Source: Asaia bogorensis
GTDB taxonomy: Bacteria > Pseudomonadota > Alphaproteobacteria > Acetobacterales > Acetobacteraceae
Length of the DNA stretch: 11,210 nt
Assembly (NCBI GenBank): GCA_945871455.1
Contig: CAMBXJ010000084.1
Coordinates: 1 to 11,210, forward strand
Reading direction: 5' to 3'
The notes under the pieces are model-generated. The model saw only the letters and a program-made list of their open reading frames with translations, made no database searches and was not told the origin of the DNA. Made by a program: the position numbers and the translations under genes. Within the stretch, counting starts at the first letter, position 1. Every line of letters begins with the position of its first letter. This document shows positions 1-7,063 of the stretch, in pieces.

Positions 1-2
1 GC

Positions 3-206
3 CAGGTCATCAAGCGAAAGATCAGCGGCGGCACCCAAAGCGATGACGGACGCGACTGCCGCGACACCTTCCTCGGGCTGATGCACACCTGCGCAAAGCT
101 CGGGGTCTCCTTCTGGGACTACCTCGCAGACCGCATCGGAGGGATCAATGCGCCCGTCATCCCGGGCCTTCCCGATCTCATCCGAACCCGCACGCGAGCC
201 GCTTGA
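3..206 (+). CDS. IS66-family transposase, C-terminal fragment
   Basis: The first 206 bases hold an open frame with no start in the window, giving 67 residues and a TGA stop. It reads from QVIKRKISGG through CRDTFLGLMHTCAKLG and SFWDYLADR to PGLPDLIRTR. This layout (a K/R-I-SGG motif, a CRDTF...TC.KLG helix, then FWDYL.DR and a proline-rich PxLPDLI tail) is that of the C-terminal end of IS66-type transposases, the DDE enzymes that move these elements. The catalytic residues lie upstream, outside the window, so I cannot say whether the enzyme is intact. Family assignment rests on recognition of the tail alone. Confidence 0.7.
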   Translation, partial: QVIKRKISGGTQSDDGRDCRDTFLGLMHTCAKLGVSFWDYLADRIGGINAPVIPGLPDLIRTRTRAA

Positions 207-216
207 CCCACACTGC

Positions 217-233
217 CCGGGGTTTTGCCCCGG
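217..233. other. GC-rich hairpin after the transposase stop
   Basis: CCGGGG (217-222) and CCCCGG (228-233) form a perfect 6-bp stem around a 5-base TTTTG loop, 10 bases after the transposase stop. There is no T-run after the stem on the plus strand, so it is not a classical intrinsic terminator. It may be a subterminal palindrome of the insertion sequence or a weak stop for transcription leaving the element. Confidence 0.5.
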
Positions 234-249
234 CTACACACCCGCTAAC

Positions 250-449
250 GAATCCCTGCCTTGCCGTGAATAAGACGGGCTAGGGCGGTTGGTATTACTC
301 CTTTGTCACGCGAATTCCGCAGACACGTTCATCCGATTGCCCTGGAATGCCGGGCGAACTATCTTGACAACCACCGACGGTCGGCGCCCTAAGCGATTTC
401 GGATGGGTGCACCTCACAAGGAGCGACTGCATCTCACAATGAGAGACAA
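250..449 (+). other. Non-coding stretch between IS end and the first gene of the efflux operon
   Basis: I see no convincing gene here. A frame opens at 289 and runs to 501, but it overlaps the next gene in another frame and resembles nothing. The stretch holds a perfect TTGACA (364-369), an 11-base palindrome CCGACGGTCGG (374-384) and a purine-rich AAGGAG (418-423). AAGGAG lies 26 bases before the first ATG, too far to serve it. This is the likely promoter region for the plus-strand operon. Confidence 0.5.
364..395 (+). promoter_or_regulatory. Candidate promoter for the plus-strand efflux operon
   Basis: TTGACA at 364-369 is a perfect sigma70 -35 box. No good -10 hexamer follows at 16-18 bp; the nearest T/A-containing sequence is TAAGCG at 390-395, with a long 20-bp spacer. 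The palindrome CCGACGGTCGG sits in that spacer. A long spacer with an operator inside it is the arrangement used by MerR-type metal regulators, but the -10 match is poor, so this is a weak inference. Confidence 0.25.
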
Positions 450-1220
450 ATGTCGATGTTTTTCTGGCTCGCTTCCCATCCGCTCTGGATTACGGCTGTG
501 ATATTGGTCGGTGGTGGTATCCTTATAGCTGTCGTCGGTACAGTCATTGTAAGCAACCTTTACCTCCCGACCGAGTTGATCCAGAACAACCTCCTGGGCG
601 GATTCAAATTCGCGTTCCTTTCGTCGGTCTTTGCCGGGTATCTTGGCTTGCTGCTTTTCGGTGTCTACCAGCAATACGAGCAAACCAGATCGTTCATCGA
701 CCTGGAAGTCACCCAGCTCACACAGATCGACCGGCTCGCGGTGGCTTTACCCCGAACCACGCGTGAAAACGTGCGGGATAGCCTGAAAGACTATGCACGC
801 ACGGTCGTGGAGGTGGAATGGCCGCAACTCCGCAATGGCCGCGGCGGTCCGGAAGCCGGGTTGGTGCTCGATAACCTTATGAACACATTTCTGGCGATGC
901 AGCCTGTGACCGACCGGGAACGGTTCGTTATGGAGACTTCGATCAACTTATTCCTCACGATCCGGGAGAACCGGCAGCATCGACTACGAGTGGCCGGAGG
1001 ATCGTTGAACCCGTTGCTTTGGGGGGTGGCACTCATCGGGGCCTCGGCTTCTCTTATTTTTCCATGGTTTTTCGGTGGTATCAGCATATGGGTACCGATC
1101 TTGATGTCCTCGCTGCTTGCGACCTTGACGATGTCCGTGTTGCTGGTAATCCTAAAAATGAGTTATCCGTTCGTTGGCCATTTCGGGATCCCTCCAACGT
1201 CGTTTGCCGCATTCCTTTGA
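450..1220 (+). CDS. DUF4239 (bestrophin-like) integral membrane protein
   Basis: A 256-residue membrane protein with two N-terminal membrane segments (about 13-35 and 52-72), a soluble middle region and two C-terminal segments (about 187-208 and 213-234). The middle holds the pattern typical of DUF4239: YEQTRSFIDLE after the second helix, a TQIDRLA helix, then SLKDYARTVVEVEWP; the family's closing motif appears as SYPFVGHFGI near the end. Full length for the family. The function of DUF4239 is not established; distant resemblance to bestrophin anion channels is only a family-level suggestion. The ATG at 450 has GAGAGA (441-446) just upstream; an in-frame ATG at 456 is an alternative. The gene ends 19 bp before the RND adaptor on the same strand and could be its operon leader, but co-transcription is inferred from spacing only. 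Confidence 0.8.
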   Translation: MSMFFWLASHPLWITAVILVGGGILIAVVGTVIVSNLYLPTELIQNNLLGGFKFAFLSSVFAGYLGLLLFGVYQQYEQTRSFIDLEVTQLTQIDRLAVALPRTTRENVRDSLKDYARTVVEVEWPQLRNGRGGPEAGLVLDNLMNTFLAMQPVTDRERFVMETSINLFLTIRENRQHRLRVAGGSLNPLLWGVALIGASASLIFPWFFGGISIWVPILMSSLLATLTMSVLLVILKMSYPFVGHFGIPPTSFAAFL

Positions 1221-1239
1221 CACGAAGACATAGCCCGCC

Positions 1240-2973
1240 ATGACGTCACCGTATTTTCCGACCCGACGCCATATCCGGATGGTCCTCATGGTTTGCCTGG
1301 CGTTGGCATGCCCTGCCACCTCGGCCTGGGCGCAATTCCTGGCGCCCCGGCTTGAGACACGTGGCACCGAATTCGAATTGCTTGGCCTCATCGAAGCGGG
1401 CGGGATCCTGATTTATCTCGACGATCTGAAAACCAACGAACCCATCGTGGGCGCCATATTCGACATTGATGTCGGGGCATCCGGACGCTCTCTGACACTC
1501 AAAGAGGTCGAGCCAGGACTGTACTGGGCCGACGCCACATGGCTGAGCCGTCCGGGGTCGCACGACCTTATCATCAGCGTCACCGCGGGCAATCGAACGG
1601 ACCTTCTGGGTACGACGGTGGTTACTCCCCCCGTCAGACCGGTAATGACAAATCTTTGGGCCGAGTGGAAGGCACGTGTTGGCTTCCTGCTTGCATTCTT
1701 CGGCGGTGTGTTCGCGCCCCTACTGCTGCGGATGCTGGCGCGAACCTGGCGATGGATGCATCGCCGCTCTCCCGTAGCCATCGAATCGAGCGGAGATGCG
1801 CCAAATCGAGCGACCACCGCGGTCGCCCTGCTGATCGCGCTGGTCGGCGCATCCATGATCCCTGCATCGCTCAGTCCAGCCTCGGCCATGCCATCCGGCC
1901 CCGGGCACAACCACGGCCCTGACGGCGTTGCGACCGATGTGGCAGCGGACAACCAACCGCCCGACAGCCCGCGCCGCCTGGCCGATGGCTCCCTTTTCAT
2001 TCCCAAGGCAGCGCAGCGTGTGCTTGCAATTCGCACGATTGTCGTTGTCAGTTCCGAAATTGCCAGAACCACGCGGGTCTTCGGCCGCATTATCGCTGAC
2101 CCCACGGCCAGCGGACGCATCCAGGCTGGGATTCTGGGCCGGATCGACGCGGGCGACGGCGGATTGTTCGTTGTCGGTCAGCACGTCACCCGCGGCCAGG
2201 TAGTCTGCACGGTTGTCCCGATCGTGAACCCGGTCGACAACGCAAATATCCAACAGCAGGTCAGCCAGATCGACGCGGAACTCCGCCTGTTGTCCAAAAC
2301 CGCGGACCAGGCCGCTGCTGGCACGATCCCGCCCCTGTCGCAAAGGGATCTGCAAACCATCAAGCTCGATCTCATGAACCTCCAGCGGCGGAAGGACGGC
2401 ATTTCGCTGGTTATGAACGATCGCGATACGCTGAGAATTCCGGTGCGGAGCCCGGCCACGGGGGTAATCGCGATCAGCAACGTCCTGGCCGGACAGATCG
2501 TCGAGGCCAAGGACATCCTGTTCGAGGTGATCGATCCGAGTCGGATTTGGGTCGAAGCCGCCGCCTTAGACATGGATGTGGTGAACAATATCGCCGGCGC
2601 CAAGGCGATCACGGATAACGGCTCAACCTACACACTCAGCTTCATCGGCAGAGCACCGCGAATGCGCCAGCAGGCGATCCCACTGAACTTCCGGATCGAC
2701 AAACCCGATGCCGGGCTGATTGTCGGCAGCCCGGTGAACGTCTTCATCCAAGGGCACACAATCCAGACGGCCGTCCTCGTGCCCCAGCAGGCGATTACGA
2801 CGACCGCATCTGGGCAGGCGATCGTATTCGAACATGTGACAGCCGAACGCTTCGTTCCGATCCTCATTCGCAGCGAAATCATAGACGGATCCAACGTCGC
2901 GGTTCTGGCCGGCCTGCCCCCCGGTAAACGCATCGTCGTCGATGGCGCCGGGCTCCTTGGCCAGATTCGCTAG
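1240..2973 (+). CDS. RND heavy-metal efflux periplasmic adaptor (CusB/CzcB/HlyD type) with N-terminal fusion
   Basis: The membrane-fusion subunit that links the inner-membrane pump to an outer-membrane channel and may bind metal. At 577 residues it is longer than CusB (about 400). Order: signal peptide ending near residue 31 (ATSAWA); a beta-rich Ig-like domain (about 43-131); a membrane segment (147-165); a basic stretch (RTWRWMHRR); a second hydrophobic segment (192-212); a GHNHG metal-ligand-like stretch (222-226); then the adaptor proper from LADGSLFIPK (247), with two lipoyl-like halves (about 290-330 and 400-430) around a helical hairpin (335-395), and beta-barrel and membrane-proximal regions to the end. 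Basic residues between the two segments fit a cytoplasmic loop. The start at 1240 is uncertain; ATG at 1279 would give a more usual signal peptide. Neither has a clear ribosome-binding site. Its stop abuts the pump's start. Substrate not determinable. Confidence 0.88.
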   Translation: MTSPYFPTRRHIRMVLMVCLALACPATSAWAQFLAPRLETRGTEFELLGLIEAGGILIYLDDLKTNEPIVGAIFDIDVGASGRSLTLKEVEPGLYWADATWLSRPGSHDLIISVTAGNRTDLLGTTVVTPPVRPVMTNLWAEWKARVGFLLAFFGGVFAPLLLRMLARTWRWMHRRSPVAIESSGDAPNRATTAVALLIALVGASMIPASLSPASAMPSGPGHNHGPDGVATDVAADNQPPDSPRRLADGSLFIPKAAQRVLAIRTIVVVSSEIARTTRVFGRIIADPTASGRIQAGILGRIDAGDGGLFVVGQHVTRGQVVCTVVPIVNPVDNANIQQQVSQIDAELRLLSKTADQAAAGTIPPLSQRDLQTIKLDLMNLQRRKDGISLVMNDRDTLRIPVRSPATGVIAISNVLAGQIVEAKDILFEVIDPSRIWVEAAALDMDVVNNIAGAKAITDNGSTYTLSFIGRAPRMRQQAIPLNFRIDKPDAGLIVGSPVNVFIQGHTIQTAVLVPQQAITTTASGQAIVFEHVTAERFVPILIRSEIIDGSNVAVLAGLPPGKRIVVDGAGLLGQIR

Positions 2974-5900
2974 GTGTTCAACACGCTCATCCGACTGAGC
3001 CTCGCGAACCGTCTGTTCGTGTTGCTGGCCACCATGATCATCGTGGCATTCGGGGCTTCGCTGGCCCAAAATTTGCCGGTTGACGTGTTCCCGGACCTTA
3101 ACCGTCCCACGGTCACATTGATTACCGAAGCCGATGGGTTGGCGCCGGAGGAAGTCGAGCTGCTGGTCACCTTCCCAATCGAGACGATGATGAACGGCAT
3201 TGCGGGCGTCGAACGCGTTCGGTCTGTATCCAGCATCGGCCTGTCGATCGTTTACGTGGAGTTCCGTTGGGGAACCGATATTTTCCGCAACCGCCAGCAG
3301 GTCGCCGAACGCCTGGTGCTGGTGCGGCAGCGTCTGCCCGCGAAGGCCGAACCACAGATGGGGCCGCTCACGTCCATCATGGGCGAGATCATGCTCATCG
3401 CGATGGTGGGAGAGGGCGTCGATCCCTTTGTGCTGCGGGAACTGGCCGATTGGACGCTGCGCCCTCGGCTTATGTCGATCCCCGGCGTTGCCCAGGTGAT
3501 CCCGATCGGGGGCGAGAGCCGACAGTTCCGCGTCACGCCGAGGCCCGACCTCATGGCTCTGCTGGACATCTCGGTGAACCAGATGGAGCGTGCGATTACC
3601 GCGTTCGGCATCCGCACCGGCGGCGGCTATGTGGACCAAAGCGGCAGCGAATTTCTGATCCGTAACGTCAACCATTCCTCGAAACTGGAGGTGCTGCGCG
3701 ACCTTGTAGTGACCTACCGGTTCGAGCAACCCGTGCTTCTGCGCCAGATCGCGGACGTGTCCTTCAGTGCCAAGCACAAGCGTGGCGAGGCCGGATACAT
3801 GGGTAATCCGGCTATCATCCTGTCCGTGCAGAAGCAGCCGGGCGGCGATACCATCCAATTGACCGAAAAATTGCAAACCACGCTCCGCGATATGGCGCGC
3901 ACGATGCCGGCCGGCGTGAAGATCGACAACATTCTGTTCAAACAGTCCAATTTCATCGAGACCGCCATCAACAACGTCCAGCAGGTTCTGGTCGAAGCCG
4001 CTGTCGTTGTTGCAATTTTGCTCTATCTCTTTCTGATGAACGTCCGCACCACCGCAATCTCGTTGATCGCCATCCCGATCTCGGTGCTCACGACGGCGAT
4101 CGTGTTTCACTACCTGGGCATGGAAATCAACACCATGACCTTGGGGGGCCTGGCGATCGCCATCGGCATCCTCGTCGACGACGCCGTGGTCGATGTCGAG
4201 AACATCCTGCGTCGCCTTCGGGAGAATGCTCGCCTCGAACGGCCGCGTCCCGTGATCGGCGTGATCGCCGATGCATCGTCCGAGGTCCGCTCCGGCATCG
4301 TCTATGCCACCATCATCATCGTTCTGGTCCTCGTGCCGCTGTTCGCGCTGTCCGGCATGGAGGGGCGTCTCTTCGCGCCACTTGGACTGGCCTATATCGT
4401 CGCGTTGCTTGCCAGCCTGCTGACGTCCATGACCGTCATTCCCGTTCTGTCGTTTTATCTGCTGCCGAACATGAAGGGGCTGGCCGACGATGAATCGTGG
4501 CTGGTGCGGCGATGCAAGCGCTGGAACCGGGCTTTGCTGGATTGGTCGCTGGCGCGCCAGCGTTTGGTGTTCGGCGGCTCTATCGTGCTGGTCCTCGGTT
4601 CCCTTGCATTGCTGATATCCCTGCCGCGCTCATTCCTGCCTCCGTTCAACGAAGGCACGCTCACCATCGGGATGTATTTCAATCCCGGTATGTCGTTGTC
4701 CGAATCCAACCGGCTGGGCGCGGTGGCCGAACGGCGGGTGCTGCAAGTGCCGGAGGTGACCGCGGTCGGCCGACGGACGGGACGCGCCGAACTGGATGAG
4801 CATGCCGAAGGCGTTCATGCCGCGGAAATCGATGTCGATTTGAAGCCCTCATCCCGTTCCCAGACAGAAATCGTTCAGCACATCCGCAACCAGCTCGCGA
4901 TCCTTCCCGCGTCGATCAATATCGGCCAACCTATTTCGCACCGGCTGGATCACATGCTGTCCGGCGTCCGCGCGCAGATCGCGCTGAAGCTGTTCGGGGA
5001 CGATCTGGACCTGCTGGTCGCGGAAGGGGAGAAGCTGCGCCGGCGGCTGGCATCGATTCCGGGTCTGGTCGATCTGCAGCTTGAAAAGCAAACCCGGGTC
5101 CCACAAATCCGCGTCAGCGTCGACCCGGAACGTGCTCGCCTATACGGCACCACGCCGGCGGAAGTCGCCCTGGAACTCGAAACCCTGTTGAACGGCAAGG
5201 TCGTTTCACAAGTCATAGAGGACGTCCGACGTTACGACGTTCTGGTGCGACTCGATGACAGTGACCGGCGCTTCCAAGGCCTATCGAACATCTTGATCGA
5301 GCTGTCCGCCGGGCGGGTTCCGCTGCGGAACGTGGCAACGGTGGTCAGCACCGACGGCCCCAATCAGATCGTGCGCGACAATGGCCGCCGCCGGTTGGTG
5401 ATCCTCGCCAACACCGATGGCAGCGATATGCGGCGGATTATTGCCGAGATGCGGGCAATCCTGGCGACCATCGACCTTCCGCAAGGATTTTCGACCTCCA
5501 TGGAAGGCACGTTCCAGGCGGAGGAAGCCGCCGGCCAGCAGATCATGGTGCTATTTTGCGGCTCTCTCGCGCTGATCTATCTCGCACTCTACACCCGCTA
5601 CCGTTCGGCCTTACTCTGCCTGATCATCATGGCGGGGGTTCCCTTGTCGCTGGTCGGAGGCGTCCTGGCGCTGAGTCTCGCCGGGCAGCCGCTGTCGATC
5701 GCGAGCATGGTGGGGTTCGTGTCGCTGGCGGGGATCAGCACGCGTAACGGCATCCTGAAGATCAGCCACTACCTCAATCTGATCATTCGGGAAGACGCAC
5801 CATTTTCCTGGAACACGATCGTTCGCGGCAGCCTGGATCGCATGACACCGGTGCTGATGACCGCGTCCGCGGCCGGCTTCGCGCTGCTGCCTCTGATCGT

Positions 5901-6084
5901 CGATGCCGGCGCCCCCGGGAAAGAGATCCTCTCCCCTGTCGCCCTGGTGATCTTCGGTGGATTGATCAGTGCGACATTGCTGGACGCCGTCGTGACGCCG
6001 TTGCTGTTTCTGAACGTCGGCCAGCGGGCGCTTAATCACCTGGCCGCATTCCGTGGCCAGTTGCTGGAACAGAAAACCTTTTGA
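2974..6084 (+). CDS. Heavy-metal efflux RND permease (HME-RND, CusA/NrsA-like)
   Basis: The proton-driven inner-membrane pump of a tripartite metal exporter; 1036 residues, the usual full length. The N-terminus has the first membrane helix followed by NLPVDVFPDLNRP (33-45), diagnostic of this family. Helices cluster at about 338-500 and 855-1015, with the two large periplasmic porter regions between helices 1-2 and 7-8. Transmembrane segment 4 carries AIG-ILV-DDA-VVD-VEN (396-410); D402 matches the essential relay aspartate of CusA/CzcA, while the extra aspartate of the CzcA DFG motif is alanine, as in CusA. The DDA form resembles the class I recall as HME5, with NrsA-type nickel/cobalt pumps, but substrate cannot be fixed from this. 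Other marks: GRRTGRAELDEHAEG (599-613) and GISTRNGILK (920-929). The GTG start directly follows the adaptor TAG with no gap, implying translational coupling. No outer-membrane partner is in the window. Confidence 0.93.
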   Translation: MFNTLIRLSLANRLFVLLATMIIVAFGASLAQNLPVDVFPDLNRPTVTLITEADGLAPEEVELLVTFPIETMMNGIAGVERVRSVSSIGLSIVYVEFRWGTDIFRNRQQVAERLVLVRQRLPAKAEPQMGPLTSIMGEIMLIAMVGEGVDPFVLRELADWTLRPRLMSIPGVAQVIPIGGESRQFRVTPRPDLMALLDISVNQMERAITAFGIRTGGGYVDQSGSEFLIRNVNHSSKLEVLRDLVVTYRFEQPVLLRQIADVSFSAKHKRGEAGYMGNPAIILSVQKQPGGDTIQLTEKLQTTLRDMARTMPAGVKIDNILFKQSNFIETAINNVQQVLVEAAVVVAILLYLFLMNVRTTAISLIAIPISVLTTAIVFHYLGMEINTMTLGGLAIAIGILVDDAVVDVENILRRLRENARLERPRPVIGVIADASSEVRSGIVYATIIIVLVLVPLFALSGMEGRLFAPLGLAYIVALLASLLTSMTVIPVLSFYLLPNMKGLADDESWLVRRCKRWNRALLDWSLARQRLVFGGSIVLVLGSLALLISLPRSFLPPFNEGTLTIGMYFNPGMSLSESNRLGAVAERRVLQVPEVTAVGRRTGRAELDEHAEGVHAAEIDVDLKPSSRSQTEIVQHIRNQLAILPASINIGQPISHRLDHMLSGVRAQIALKLFGDDLDLLVAEGEKLRRRLASIPGLVDLQLEKQTRVPQIRVSVDPERARLYGTTPAEVALELETLLNGKVVSQVIEDVRRYDVLVRLDDSDRRFQGLSNILIELSAGRVPLRNVATVVSTDGPNQIVRDNGRRRLVILANTDGSDMRRIIAEMRAILATIDLPQGFSTSMEGTFQAEEAAGQQIMVLFCGSLALIYLALYTRYRSALLCLIIMAGVPLSLVGGVLALSLAGQPLSIASMVGFVSLAGISTRNGILKISHYLNLIIREDAPFSWNTIVRGSLDRMTPVLMTASAAGFALLPLIVDAGAPGKEILSPVALVIFGGLISATLLDAVVTPLLFLNVGQRALNHLAAFRGQLLEQKTF

Positions 6085-7047
6085 TCAGTTAGCCAGAGCC
6101 GCCAGCAACGCATCCAGATTAGCGCGCGTCGCTGTCAAGAACCCGTTGGGGTCGAGTTGTCCGTCCGCCGTCCCGACACCGGGATCCATCAGATTGAGGA
6201 TCGCCAACCGCCCCCCTGACGCGGCGATAGCGGCCACGACCGAGGCTTTGGGCTGTTGCGCGGCGATTACCACGCGCGCGCCGGTCTTCCCGATTTCATC
6301 ACGCAAGGTGGCAATATCGATCTCTGTCCGGTCGAAGTCGCTCTTGGCGAAGCTGGCGGCTACGTCCACACCGATATCCGCCACCAGATACCGAAACTCC
6401 TGGTTCAGCAGAATGGCGGCAGAGGCATCGATATCCGCCAGCCTGGTCTCGAACCGGACCTGCAGAGCCAGAATTTCACCGCGGAATTGTTGCTGGTTGC
6501 GGTCTATCGTCGTTGCGTCGGGCGGGCTCAGGCGGCGAATATCGGACGCCACGATATCGGTCATCCGGATCGCGTTCGTCAGACTGAGCCAGATATAGGG
6601 GGATACCCCACGCGAAATCTCGTCCCCCATCTTTTTCGTGGTTTCGAGCAAGGCCACACCGGCCATTTCGGGCGCGAAGGGGGTCGACGCGTCAATCTCG
6701 ATCGCTCGGATATTCTGCACCCGCACGGCGGGGTAGAGCGGATCGGTGTCCCATATCCGACGGATCGAGATCACGGCATCGGCCTGTTGCGCCGAACCGA
6801 TGAAATCCGCACGCCGACGCTTCGCGAGATGGGCTTTCTGCTGTTCCATTCCGACATCGGCGGGAAAACCGGGGCGCACCTCGATCGCGGTATCCTTCGC
6901 CAGGGCGTGCGCGATGGAATAGGTCGCCTGTAGCGATGTCATGATCAGGCGCTTGTCGGCGGCCATCGCCGGTAGGGCGATCAGCGTCGGCACCGTCACC
7001 GCGCCCACCAGGGCGCGCCGACGGCTCAGCAGATAGCGTGCGGGCAT
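6085..7047 (-). CDS. ZnuA-like metal ABC transporter binding protein with degenerate metal site
   Basis: A 320-residue exported protein with the cluster A-I binding-protein (ZnuA/TroA) pattern. The N-terminus MPARYLLSRRRALVG and a cleavage site near PAMA-A (29-30) look like a twin-arginine signal. Family landmarks are visible: RRADFIGSAQQADAVISI (78-95), PYIWLSLTNA (150-159) in place of DPHxWLDPxNA, LNQEFRYLVADIGV (214-227) in place of the H-D-x-F-x-Y motif, and LMDPG (286-290). The expected ligands are changed: Tyr151 and Asn215 replace histidines, and the first PH motif is absent (GFPADVGMEQQ). Only Asp288 of the usual set is kept. It may bind another ligand, an already chelated metal, or act as a partner. 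Last gene of the importer operon, 16 bp after the permease, with a strong GGAGGT (7055-7060) 7 bp before ATG. Its stop abuts the opposing pump gene. Confidence 0.78.
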   Translation of the reverse strand: MPARYLLSRRRALVGAVTVPTLIALPAMAADKRLIMTSLQATYSIAHALAKDTAIEVRPGFPADVGMEQQKAHLAKRRRADFIGSAQQADAVISIRRIWDTDPLYPAVRVQNIRAIEIDASTPFAPEMAGVALLETTKKMGDEISRGVSPYIWLSLTNAIRMTDIVASDIRRLSPPDATTIDRNQQQFRGEILALQVRFETRLADIDASAAILLNQEFRYLVADIGVDVAASFAKSDFDRTEIDIATLRDEIGKTGARVVIAAQQPKASVVAAIAASGGRLAILNLMDPGVGTADGQLDPNGFLTATRANLDALLAALAN

Positions 7048-7063
7048 CGCGGTGACCTCCAGG

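Larger units (their letters stand above)
1..249 (+). mobile_element. 3' end of an IS66-like insertion sequence (partial, runs off the left edge)
   Basis: The element is inferred from the transposase C-terminus that ends at 206. A plausible outer end lies at 249, where the plus strand reads CGCTAAC; read inward from that point it begins GTTAGCGGG, close to the GTAAGCG start I recall for IS66-family terminal repeats (6 of 7 bases). The other end is outside the window, so the inverted repeat cannot be paired and the 8-bp target duplication expected for this family cannot be tested. The boundary is therefore approximate. Confidence 0.45.

Noticed and set aside
289..501. Small plus-strand frame of 70 codons before the DUF4239 gene
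   Set aside because: It has no ribosome-binding site or recognisable sequence, ends inside DUF4239 in a different frame and crosses the likely promoter.
2623..4110. Long open frame of 495 codons on the minus strand opposite the adaptor and pump genes
   Set aside because: It lies antisense to two clearly recognisable genes, has a composition rich in His, Asp, Arg and Gln typical of reverse-frame translation of GC-rich genes, and shows no domain or signal.
6040..6060. CTGGCC/GGCCAG inverted repeat near the convergence point as a terminator
   Set aside because: The 6-bp stem has a 9-base loop and no T-run on either strand, and it lies in pump coding sequence; the evidence for termination is too thin.
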